Assembly: GCA_007118075.1 (NCBI GenBank) | Contig: SKSH01000098.1 | Location: 1 to 16,065, forward strand | From: Halobacteriales archaeon | Lineage (GTDB): Archaea > Halobacteriota > Halobacteria > Halobacteriales > SKSH01 | Direction of reading: 5' to 3' | DNA: 16,065 nucleotides | In this document: positions 6,867-13,483 of the stretch, one piece after another | Numbering within the stretch: position 1 is the stretch's first letter | How the letters are laid out: every line of letters begins with the position of its first letter | Translations under genes and position numbers: made by a program | Notes under the pieces: model-generated | Databases searched by the model: none | The model's input: only the letters and a program-made list of their open reading frames with translations | Told to the model about the DNA's origin: nothing

Positions 6867-7643
6867 TCATCGGTCAACCGGCTCCGCAAATCCAAAGCGA
6901 GGTTTGAGATCGGTCACCGAAATCTCAACGGTGTCACCCGTTTCGACACCAGCGACAAACAGCGTGAAACCGTCCACCTTCGCGATCCCATCACCCTCTG
7001 AACCGACATCGATGATCTCTACGGTCAACCGATCTCCAACACTGACGGGGGCCGTGATTCGTTCCTTACAGATGAGGTAAAGTTCAGAAGACGCATCCCT
7101 CGTTGCCGGTGGCCGAGCAGTAGCGACGTATCGATACCCAGTCTCGAGCGAATCACGGAATTCGTCGAGGTCTCTCCCCTCGAAAACCTTCACGACGAGT
7201 GTTCCACCTGGGGCGAGTAACGAAGCCGCAATATCAGCGGCGATCTGTGCCAAATGGATGGAGCGGGCGTGGTCGAGGTCATACTGACCGGTCATGTTCG
7301 GTGCCATATCCGAGAGCACGATGTCGACGCTGTCTTCGACAATCAGTGCAAGTTCCTCGATCGTCGTCTGGTCGGTCAGATCGCCCTGGAGCAGGTCAAT
7401 CTTGACATCGAATCCTTCGAGGGATTCGATCCGACGACGGTCAACCCCCACCACGTGTCCTCGATGGCCGATAGATTCGGCAGCGACCTGTAACCAGCCT
7501 CCAGGAGCGGCACCGAGATCGACCACTGTGTCACCCTGTGAGAAGAGGTCATACTCTTCGTCGAGCTGTTTCAGCTTGTAACTCGCCCGGCTGCGATAGC
7601 CAGCATCATGTGCCTGGCGAGCCCATTGGTCCGGATTGGCCAT
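6867..7643 (-). CDS. rlmE: 23S rRNA uridine 2'-O-methyltransferase RlmE with C-terminal TRAM domain
   Basis: An FtsJ/RrmJ family SAM-dependent 2'-O-methyltransferase, 258 residues, acting on 23S rRNA (U2552 in E. coli). The catalytic K-D-K-E tetrad is present: Lys23 (RASYKL), Asp112 (LSDMAPN), Lys152 (VVKVFEG) and Glu187 (SSELYL). The SAM motif is VDLGAAPGGW (41-50). Residues about 200-258 form an added TRAM-like RNA-binding domain (VGDRLTVEIIDVGSEGDG onwards), an architecture seen in haloarchaeal RlmE; the bacterial enzyme lacks it. It heads the minus-strand run rlmE-nmd3-taw2 and is divergent from PCNA, with about 90 bp between the starts. Confidence 0.92.
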   Translation of the reverse strand: MANPDQWARQAHDAGYRSRASYKLKQLDEEYDLFSQGDTVVDLGAAPGGWLQVAAESIGHRGHVVGVDRRRIESLEGFDVKIDLLQGDLTDQTTIEELALIVEDSVDIVLSDMAPNMTGQYDLDHARSIHLAQIAADIAASLLAPGGTLVVKVFEGRDLDEFRDSLETGYRYVATARPPATRDASSELYLICKERITAPVSVGDRLTVEIIDVGSEGDGIAKVDGFTLFVAGVETGDTVEISVTDLKPRFGFAEPVDR

Positions 7644-7696
7644 CGGTCTGGTGGTCGTAGTCCGTGGGTGACCTTGGACGTGTCGACCGGGTGCGT

Positions 7697-7711
7697 TTCA
7701 ATTGTTTAATG
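7697..7711. promoter_or_regulatory. AT-rich promoter element between rlmE and pcn
   Basis: TTTAAT (7705-7710) is centred about 28 nt before the PCNA ATG at 7736, good for a leaderless start. The adjoining TTCAATTG is the only other AT-rich stretch in the divergent gap, so the rlmE unit probably starts from the same place on the other strand with a leader of some 35-40 nt. Confidence 0.5.
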
Positions 7712-7735
7712 TACCGCCGCTCTGTGGAAGTGGAT

Positions 7736-8479
7736 ATGTTTACAGCAATCGTCAGTGCTGAGACTCTGCGCAGCACGCTCGATTCCGTGAGTGTGCTCGT
7801 GGATGAGTGCAAAATCCACCTCGATGAGGACGGGCTTGGAATCCGAGCCGTAGACCCGGCCAACGTTGGGATGGTCGATCTCGATCTTGATGCCTCAGCC
7901 TTCGAGGCGTACGAGGCCGATGGAGAAGTTATCGGAATCGACATCGAGCGGCTTGATGACCTTGCGGGGATGGCCGACAGTGGCACCCTCATCGATCTCG
8001 AACTGGATGAGGAGGTACACAAGTTCCGCCTCCGGATGGATGGACTCGAGGCGACCATGGCACTGATCGACCCAAACTCAATCCGTGAAGAGCCCGATAT
8101 TCCAGATCTCGATCTACCTGCGACGATCGTCCTCGAGGGACGTGACCTCAATCGAGCGATTACTGCAGCCGATATGGTTTCTGATCACGTCGAATTCGGC
8201 GTCGATGTTGAGCGCGAGGTCTTCTATGTCGATGCACGGGGGGACACCGACGATATCCATCTCGAACTCGGTCGCGAGGAGCTCATCGAACTCGATGCCG
8301 GTGAAGCATCATCGTTGTTTAGCCTCGACTACCTCCGTGACATCAACAAGGCAATTCCCCGAGATACCGAGGTCCAAATCCGCCTCGGAGAAGAGTATCC
8401 GGTCAAGTTCACCCTCCCCTATGCCGAAGGGCGAGGACAGGTCACATACATGCTCGCACCGCGGATTCAAAGCGACTGA
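7736..8479 (+). CDS. pcn: DNA polymerase sliding clamp (PCNA)
   Basis: The archaeal PCNA, 247 residues, the usual length. It forms a homotrimeric ring that tethers polymerase, ligase, FEN1 and other partners to DNA. The sequence begins MFTAIVSAETLRSTLDSV and shows the family landmarks in order: the VDPANVGMVDLDLDASAF segment (about residues 41-58), the interdomain connector region near IPDLDLPA (about 123-130), and the LPYAEGRGQVTYMLAPRI C-terminal strand. It is very acidic, as in haloarchaeal clamps. The ATG at 7736 is chosen over upstream in-frame codons (from 7664) because it matches the family start and the box A spacing. An in-frame 18-codon stretch follows the TGA stop but I do not count it as coding. 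Confidence 0.97.
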   Translation: MFTAIVSAETLRSTLDSVSVLVDECKIHLDEDGLGIRAVDPANVGMVDLDLDASAFEAYEADGEVIGIDIERLDDLAGMADSGTLIDLELDEEVHKFRLRMDGLEATMALIDPNSIREEPDIPDLDLPATIVLEGRDLNRAITAADMVSDHVEFGVDVEREVFYVDARGDTDDIHLELGREELIELDAGEASSLFSLDYLRDINKAIPRDTEVQIRLGEEYPVKFTLPYAEGRGQVTYMLAPRIQSD

Positions 8480-8636
8480 GTCGGCACGATCCGCTGCTCC
8501 AAGTGCAAACGGCCCCTTCTCAGAACTATTCGCTGACCGATTGCTGTGTTATTCTACGATTGGACGGTTCACGAGCAAGCCACACAGAAGATGGTGTTCA
8601 ATGGGTACTGCGTTGGAAGGCTCGATGAGCCTCCTG
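8480..8636. other. Intergenic gap between convergent pcn and cupin genes
   Basis: 157 bp between two convergent stops. I see no gene with a credible start and promoter, and no T-rich terminator. The only structure noted is the hairpin at 8618-8632. Confidence 0.6.
8618..8632 (-). terminator. Perfect stem-loop just after the cupin stop codon
   Basis: AGGCTC (8618-8623), loop GAT, GAGCCT (8627-8632): a perfect 6-bp stem with a 3-nt loop, 4 bp past the cupin TGA on the minus strand. It may stabilise or end the cupin mRNA. There is no T-run beyond it, so a classical intrinsic terminator is unlikely. Confidence 0.3.
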
Positions 8637-8975
8637 TCAACGGACCATCGTCAACAGCATCTTGAACGCGTCCTCTGCTTCGAGCGCATGAGGAACGTTC
8701 GCTGGAAATACGATCGACTCACCGGCAGCAAGCGAATGAGGTGTTCCATCTATCTCGACGCACCCAGACCCATCGATCACCTGTAACAAGGCATCATGTG
8801 GAGCCGAGTGTTCACTGATGCGCTGACCCGCATCGAGCGCGAATACCGTCATCGTCGTATCCCCTGCATTGATCAAGATCCTGCTGACGATCGCATCGGA
8901 TTGATACTCGAGGAGATTGGCCAGGTTAAACGGTTCAGCGATCGGCCCATCAAAACGTGACTCAACCGAGGTCAT
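8637..8975 (-). CDS. Small cupin domain protein
   Basis: A 112-residue single-domain cupin, a conserved metal-binding beta barrel. Motif 1 lies around residues 46-68: GQRISEHSAPHDALLQVIDGSG, with two His, then no Glu at the classical position; motif 2 is FPANVPHAL near the C-terminus with its His. These could bind one metal ion. The substrate is unknown; stand-alone cupins of this form are widespread in archaea and bacteria. The start ATG 8975 is preferred over GTG 8999 because the CTATTTT box (9000-9006) is centred 28 nt upstream of it. The gene follows the zinc-motif/winged-helix gene, 75 bp downstream on the same strand, but has its own promoter. Confidence 0.82.
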   Translation of the reverse strand: MTSVESRFDGPIAEPFNLANLLEYQSDAIVSRILINAGDTTMTVFALDAGQRISEHSAPHDALLQVIDGSGCVEIDGTPHSLAAGESIVFPANVPHALEAEDAFKMLLTMVR

Positions 8976-8999
8976 GGGCGAGAGGTCGAGACGATTCAC

Positions 9000-9006
9000 A
9001 AAATAG
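9000..9006 (-). promoter_or_regulatory. TATA box of the cupin gene
   Basis: CTATTTT on the minus strand, centred 28 nt before the ATG at 8975. This spacing decides the start codon and implies a leaderless mRNA. Confidence 0.5.
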
Positions 9007-9050
9007 TGCTGGGGTCACTCCCAATCCATCGGAAACGGTCTTCGGATAGC

Positions 9051-9644
9051 TCAAATCCCAAGTTCTCGCTCGATGACTCGTTTGGCTGCCTCGGCTTTCT
9101 CCCGCCAACCATACCCCTGATCGTAGACGTGTCGCTTGCCTTCGACGAGTTCCTCCGGGGTTGATTCCTCGAATCCTCCTCGGTCCCATGTGCCACTTTC
9201 GCTGAGCCAGGTCAAGACTCGGTCTTTGGTCTCCTCCCAGGAGAGACCCACCATCTCATACCAGGCGACCATAGCGAAGATCGCGTTGTCATGACAGCCC
9301 GAGACGCTCCCGTGTTCGTGAATAGTCCGGATCGGTTCGACGGTCGGCTCGATGAGTCGTTCAGCCTGTACCGATGCCGGGGCAATCTCCAACAAGCCTG
9401 TCTCGGTCGTACGAACGCGTCCCTCCCGTCGAAGCCGGCCAAGAGACGCCCCATGCAATCCCGACCAGCTCGGCAAGGTTCCACGAAGTGTGGCCTCATC
9501 CTTGGGACCGTCACCGAGCGTGGCCATGATGTCGATGTATGCCTGCTCGATGGAGGACCGGCCCTTATCGGCGAACCCGCACGTCGAGTCGTGGATGGCA
9601 CCACCACTACCACAACCCGGACAAGGGAAGCCGAAGTAGCCCAT
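9051..9644 (-). CDS. Unrecognised zinc-motif / winged-helix-like protein next to priL
   Basis: A 197-residue protein that I cannot assign to a characterised family. The N-terminus, MGYFGFPCPGCGSGGAIHD, has CxxC at residues 8 and 11 and then His18 and Cys22, a likely zinc site. Residues about 32-90 (SIEQAYIDIMATLGDGPKDE onwards, with an LGRLRREGRVRTTETG wing-like end) read as a winged-helix domain. The C-terminal third has a conserved-looking GCHDNAIFAMVAWYEM segment, a Trp-rich middle and a basic helix ending RVIERELGI. Together this suggests a nucleic-acid-binding or regulatory protein. It is divergent from the primase large subunit gene. An upstream ATG at 9668 would add eight hydrophobic residues; I prefer 9644, where the zinc motif begins. 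Confidence 0.75.
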   Translation of the reverse strand: MGYFGFPCPGCGSGGAIHDSTCGFADKGRSSIEQAYIDIMATLGDGPKDEATLRGTLPSWSGLHGASLGRLRREGRVRTTETGLLEIAPASVQAERLIEPTVEPIRTIHEHGSVSGCHDNAIFAMVAWYEMVGLSWEETKDRVLTWLSESGTWDRGGFEESTPEELVEGKRHVYDQGYGWREKAEAAKRVIERELGI

Positions 9645-9700
9645 TCGGGCGACGACTAAGGCGACCATGGGCTTGTACCTGTCCGTCGGAGCTTCCGGAT

Positions 9701-9709
9701 GGTTTAACC
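9701..9709. promoter_or_regulatory. Shared near-palindromic box A between priL and the zinc-motif gene
   Basis: GGTTTAACC reads as GGTTAAACC on the other strand, nearly symmetric. It is centred 33 nt before the priL ATG (9738) and 37 nt before the alternative minus-strand ATG at 9668 (61 before 9644). It is the best TATA candidate for both genes. Confidence 0.45.
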
Positions 9710-9737
9710 GCTACGGGCGGTCTATCCCGACCACGGA

Positions 9738-10733
9738 ATGGATCCGAATCTCGCCCGTTACCCGTTCCTTGAAGCCGCGAGAGAGGCGGTCACCGAGAGT
9801 GAATCGTCTCTCGAGGAGATCCTCGGTAGCGAAGGACGGTCTGCGGCGGTCGCCCGAGCGGTCGAACGCATCGAACGGGCACTCGCTGGGGACACAGTCG
9901 GACACCCGCGGGTGGATCACGAGGTGGAGTTGCTCTCGTATCCACTCGCAAGGATCATCGTCTCTTTGGTCGATGATACCAGGGTCACCAGCCGTTACGT
10001 CCAAGCAGAAGCTGCAACGGCAATCGAGCGACTCACCGAGGATACCGAACGGGCAGCTGGGAATGACCTCATCGATACCGATGGCCTCATTGATGAGTTC
10101 GATCTCACACTACGAACACGTGATACCTGGTATGAGATCGCCGTCCTGGATTTCCTCTCAATATCAGGAGATCTGGAGGGAGAACGATGGCAGCTAGTCA
10201 ACCGCCAACTCGGAGCTGGTTGGGTCCGTATCGAGACAGACGAACTGCAGCAGATTCTTCAAGCTGCGATCAGCCAACGTGTCGGACGCGATCTCCCACT
10301 GGTCGTGCCGGGTGAAATCGCTGAACGGTTAGATGGAGCCATCGAGACGATCACCGATGCGATTGGCTCTGTTAGGCTTCCGAGTGAGTTCGAGGTGATC
10401 GATCCGGGCGCATTTCCCCCATGTATGGACAACCTACTCGTACGTGTTCGGGATGAAGAATCGCTCTCCGCTAGCTCACGGTACGCATTAGCTTCGTTTT
10501 TGACGAGTCTCGGTCTCGCACCTGAGGAGTTCAACCGCGTCATCGAGCCACCGATTCCCGATGGACTCATCCGGATGGGTGATGCCGTGCAAGGTGCCGA
10601 TGGTCCGACACAGTTCCCACCGGGGATCTGTGAGACCATGGTGGCCTACGGTGACTGTGTGAACCCGGATTCACTCTGTGAGCAGATCGACCATCCGATA
10701 GAGTACTACGACGAACAGAGCAAGAGCGAGTGA
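9738..10733 (+). CDS. priL: DNA primase large subunit PriL
   Basis: The regulatory, iron-sulfur subunit of archaeal/eukaryotic-type primase, 331 residues, which works with PriS to make primers at the replication fork. Seen: an N-terminal helical domain (LARYPFLEAAREAV; LLSYPLARIIVSLV at about 65-78), and the C-terminal [4Fe-4S] domain with four cysteines, Cys229 (FPPCM), Cys298 (GICETM), Cys307 (YGDCV) and Cys314 (SLCEQIDHP). The stretch between Cys229 and Cys298 contains the expected ASSRYALASFLTSLG helix, but the following region is, compared from memory, more diverged than in other haloarchaea. The stop TGA abuts the stop of the convergent membrane protein with no spacer. Confidence 0.93.
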   Translation: MDPNLARYPFLEAAREAVTESESSLEEILGSEGRSAAVARAVERIERALAGDTVGHPRVDHEVELLSYPLARIIVSLVDDTRVTSRYVQAEAATAIERLTEDTERAAGNDLIDTDGLIDEFDLTLRTRDTWYEIAVLDFLSISGDLEGERWQLVNRQLGAGWVRIETDELQQILQAAISQRVGRDLPLVVPGEIAERLDGAIETITDAIGSVRLPSEFEVIDPGAFPPCMDNLLVRVRDEESLSASSRYALASFLTSLGLAPEEFNRVIEPPIPDGLIRMGDAVQGADGPTQFPPGICETMVAYGDCVNPDSLCEQIDHPIEYYDEQSKSE

Positions 10734-10979
10734 TCAATCGGTGGTGGCCGCCTCGGCCTCAGCCTCACGTGTGGTGATGGTGAACGCGAGGACATATCCA
10801 ATAACCGACATCAGAAGGACGAAGACGATGATGGCGACGATGAGCATCATGCCACCCGATTCCCCAAAGGTACCGTTGTTCGTGTACTGTCTGCCGATGA
10901 GGGATAAGAGGGCAATCATCAGCGCAACGGCGACGATAGAGGCGACAATCTCGACGATACGCGCCCGCTCAACAGTCAT
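10734..10979 (-). CDS. Small two-helix membrane protein (DUF7472-like)
   Basis: An 81-residue protein with two hydrophobic segments, about residues 9-28 and 43-68, joined by a polar loop (RQYTNNGTFGESGG), with an acidic Ala/Glu-rich tail. It resembles from memory a haloarchaeal family (DUF7472) often found beside priL; no function is known to me. A TTATTC box at 11005-11010 is centred about 28 nt upstream of the ATG, supporting this start and a leaderless mRNA. It is convergent with priL, stop codon against stop codon. Confidence 0.75.
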   Translation of the reverse strand: MTVERARIVEIVASIVAVALMIALLSLIGRQYTNNGTFGESGGMMLIVAIIVFVLLMSVIGYVLAFTITTREAEAEAATTD

Positions 10980-11004
10980 TGTGGCCTGGATACCGACCGA
11001 CCGT

Positions 11005-11010
11005 GAATAA
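11005..11010 (-). promoter_or_regulatory. TATA-like box of the 81-residue membrane protein
   Basis: TTATTC on the minus strand, centred about 28 nt before the ATG at 10979. Its position shows this gene can be transcribed independently of hjc, 47 bp upstream. Confidence 0.4.
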
Positions 11011-11026
11011 GGGCTTCGACACGCTA

Positions 11027-11416
11027 TTATCGGCCGATAAGTTCCTCAAGCGACTCGCCATCATCGAGGGCAGTGGACAGCTTGACACGATAATTGCCAC
11101 CGGGGGTTCGATAAAGCTCTCCAGGGTGGAAGAAGTACCAATCCTCCCGATCGAACCGGACACCGACTCTTGGTCTGGCGCCAAAGTTCTGCGCGAAGTA
11201 CAAGAGAGCCTCCAGCTCCGCTCCATCAATGTAAATCGGATCACCACTCGAAGACTTCGCCTCGATCGCATAGAATCGGTCACCATTTCCGGCTAACAAA
11301 TCAGGTTGTGCCCGACCGGTACCGGAACCGCTTGCAGGCGACCGAACGACGGCGAACCCAGCATCATCCAACAGGTTGACCAACTCACGTTCTCGACGAT
11401 CCCCCTTCGCTGACAT
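11027..11416 (-). CDS. hjc: Holliday junction resolvase Hjc
   Basis: The archaeal Holliday junction endonuclease, 129 residues, which cuts four-way junctions in recombination and fork repair as a homodimer. The nuclease residues match the Pyrococcus enzyme closely: Glu9 and Arg10 (RRERELVNLL), Arg25 (AVVRSPASG), Asp39 (QPDLLAGNG), Glu52 and Lys54 (IEAKSS). An insertion of about six residues (SGTGRAQ) precedes Asp39, as in haloarchaeal forms. A weak TCTTTTG box lies about 28 nt upstream of the ATG. It lies within 3.7 kb of pcn and priL, forming a replication-repair neighbourhood. Confidence 0.93.
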   Translation of the reverse strand: MSAKGDRRERELVNLLDDAGFAVVRSPASGSGTGRAQPDLLAGNGDRFYAIEAKSSSGDPIYIDGAELEALLYFAQNFGARPRVGVRFDREDWYFFHPGELYRTPGGNYRVKLSTALDDGESLEELIGR

Positions 11417-11480
11417 CGACCTCGCCTACCTCGTCACCAGCAAAAGACCTGGCGAGATGTCTGGCACATCTGATTCAGGT

Positions 11481-12092
11481 TCAGCCAAGCAATGTCAGGA
11501 GGATCGAACCAATCCCCACAATCAATGCCGCAGTCCATGCCGATTGTGAATCCGCATCGTGAGTGCCTTGGATACCGCGAGCGAGGATGAATACGCTCCA
11601 CACCGTCACCAATAACGTCAGTAAGAGACCGGGACCGAATGCATGTGCCTGCAGTTCATCCACCTGCCGAGCCATCTCAGCGGGATCACTCCCATCGAAC
11701 CTGAGATCACGGGTTTCTAGCCAGATGAACGCCATGCCTATCGGCATGGTGAGAAGCTCGGGGGCATACGCGAAGCCGGCCAACCCGAGCGCATCCTCAA
11801 AGCTGCCATCACCGCTTGCACCACCGACGAAGTGCATCACCGCCGCCACGACAATCCAAGCGATGAGCATGATGATGAACGTGAAAAAGATTACTCCGAG
11901 CAGTTGTCCAAATACCTGTCCAGTTAATCCCGTGGGTGCATTTTCGATCCGAGATAGTAGCAGCTGAAGGGTCACCATGAAGAGCAAAATGGTGGCAACG
12001 AAATATCCAAGGAAGAGGAGTGCACCTTGGCTCAACGGATCGACCTTCGAGAAGTACTCACGCGGATAGACCAATGGATCCAGGGATGGCAT
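11481..12092 (-). CDS. Yip1-like polytopic membrane protein
   Basis: A 203-residue membrane protein with about five hydrophobic segments (roughly residues 22-48, 62-95, 105-125, 150-172 and 182-203). The N-terminus, LDPLVYPREYFSK, and the overall layout resemble the Yip1 domain family that is common in haloarchaea; its archaeal role is unknown. The FGQLLGVIFFTFIIML and FEDALGLAGFAYAPELL segments are the Yip1-like parts. An AATAT-type box at 12122-12127 lies about 32-34 nt upstream of the ATG. It is upstream of hjc on the same strand, 64 bp apart, so readthrough is possible. Confidence 0.75.
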   Translation of the reverse strand: MPSLDPLVYPREYFSKVDPLSQGALLFLGYFVATILLFMVTLQLLLSRIENAPTGLTGQVFGQLLGVIFFTFIIMLIAWIVVAAVMHFVGGASGDGSFEDALGLAGFAYAPELLTMPIGMAFIWLETRDLRFDGSDPAEMARQVDELQAHAFGPGLLLTLLVTVWSVFILARGIQGTHDADSQSAWTAALIVGIGSILLTLLG

Positions 12093-12121
12093 CGATAATT
12101 GGTGGTGCCTACCGGTCGGTC

Positions 12122-12127
12122 ATATTA
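12122..12127 (-). promoter_or_regulatory. TATA-like box of the Yip1-like gene
   Basis: TAATAT on the minus strand, centred about 32 nt before the ATG at 12092. It would give a leader of a few nucleotides. The 63-bp gap to ahcY contains no other candidate. Confidence 0.4.
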
Positions 12128-12155
12128 GTATGTTGCAAAGCCTAAAATGAAGATT

Positions 12156-13442
12156 TCATGTACCGTGTGCCCAACTGGCAAGATAATCCTCTTGTGCCTC
12201 GGTCAGCGTGTCGTACGCAATCCCCTCAGCCTCGAGTTTGATATCGGCCACGTCGCGATCCAATGAATCGGGGACCGAATGAACACCCGGGCTGTATCGG
12301 TCTCCATGCTCGACGAGCTCGCGGACACAGACCGCCTGGATGCCGAAGCTCTGATCCATGACCCCGATTGGATGGCCGAGTGCGATCGGAGTGGCAAGAT
12401 TGACCAGTCTCCCCTCGGCGAGTACATTAATCGTCCTACCATCGGGAAGTTCGTAAGCGGTGATACCAGCTCGGGCCCCTCTGCTTGAATCAGCATACGC
12501 CTCCAATGCCTCGAGATCGATCTCGATGTCAAAGTGACCGGCGTTCGCCAACACCGCCCCATCTTGCATCACCTCGAAGTGATCTCGCACCAAGACGTCT
12601 CGATTCCCGGTCGTCGTGATGAATACCTCTCCCTCGGCTGCCGCATCGGCCATCGGCTTGACTTCAAACCCATCCATATGTGCCTCGAGTGCCTTCCGTG
12701 GGTCAACCTCAGTGACGATCACCCTGGCATTCTGTCCGGCTGCCTTCCGGGAGACTCCCTTGCCACAGTAGCCATAACCAGCGACTACGACGGTCCGACC
12801 GGCCCAGGAGATGTTCGTCGTCATCGCCATACTCGCAAGCGATGCCTCACCAGTCCCGTGGACATTATCGAACAATCGCTTCATCGGTGTGTCGTTGACC
12901 GCGAAGACGGGATACTCTAGCTCGTCATCTTCTGCCATCAACAACAACCGCTTGACACCGGTGGTCGTCTCCTCACACCCACCTCGGATGTCATCCAGTA
13001 ACTCGCGACGGTCTTTGTGTATCCGGAAGATGAGATCGCCTCCGTCATCAACAGTGATCGTCGGATCGTGATCCAAGACGGCATCGATCGCATCGTAATA
13101 GTCCTCGCTGCCGACCCCTCGGATGGCATAGCTGGTGATGCCATCCTGTGCATCGAGTGCCGCACTGACATCATCGTGCGTCGAGAGCGGGTTACATCCG
13201 GTCAACGCGACCTCGGCTCCACCGTCTCTGAGCAGCTCGACGAGAATACCGGTCTTCGCCTCGACATGCATCGCCATCGCGATCCGCTCACCAGCAAGTG
13301 GTTGTGCTCGTTCGAATTGTTCGGACAATGTGCTGAGAATCGGCATATACTGCCGTGCCCAGGATAATTTCTGCTCACCACTCGTTTGACTGTCAGCAGC
13401 GTCATCGAGTACATCAGTGATCCGAGGTGTGGATTGGCTCAT
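12156..13442 (-). CDS. ahcY: Adenosylhomocysteinase (SAH, possibly S-inosylhomocysteine, hydrolase)
   Basis: An NAD-dependent hydrolase of 428 residues that splits S-adenosylhomocysteine (or its inosyl form) to homocysteine and the nucleoside, recycling the product of methyltransferases. Seen: the substrate domain with His59 in MHVEAKTGIL, STHDD (87-91), catalytic Lys188 in NDTPMKRLFDN (183-193), the Rossmann NAD motif GYGYCGKG (222-229), AGHFDIE (301-307) and LGHP with His357. It is the short archaeal type, lacking the C-terminal Lys/Tyr tail of the human enzyme. The residue matching human Glu59, which from memory contacts the adenine amino group, is Lys63 here, as in other archaeal members. 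It follows the deaminase gene by 41 bp; a weak GTTTTGG box about 27 nt upstream could give an extra promoter. Confidence 0.93.
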   Translation of the reverse strand: MSQSTPRITDVLDDAADSQTSGEQKLSWARQYMPILSTLSEQFERAQPLAGERIAMAMHVEAKTGILVELLRDGGAEVALTGCNPLSTHDDVSAALDAQDGITSYAIRGVGSEDYYDAIDAVLDHDPTITVDDGGDLIFRIHKDRRELLDDIRGGCEETTTGVKRLLLMAEDDELEYPVFAVNDTPMKRLFDNVHGTGEASLASMAMTTNISWAGRTVVVAGYGYCGKGVSRKAAGQNARVIVTEVDPRKALEAHMDGFEVKPMADAAAEGEVFITTTGNRDVLVRDHFEVMQDGAVLANAGHFDIEIDLEALEAYADSSRGARAGITAYELPDGRTINVLAEGRLVNLATPIALGHPIGVMDQSFGIQAVCVRELVEHGDRYSPGVHSVPDSLDRDVADIKLEAEGIAYDTLTEAQEDYLASWAHGT

Positions 13443-13483
13443 GCCTATCGCTCAGGCCAGGTGTGCCAAAACGCTACCGACGT

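Noticed and set aside
7664..7735. A 24-codon N-terminal extension of PCNA.
   Set aside because: It runs through the TATA box, and the family start MFTAIV at 7736 is well conserved.
8480..8536. Eighteen sense codons in frame after the PCNA TGA, encoding a CSKC motif (VGTIRCSKCKRPLLRTIR).
   Set aside because: PCNA ends normally at its conserved C-terminus. The stretch is short and basic, and readthrough would be unprecedented; chance is the simpler explanation.
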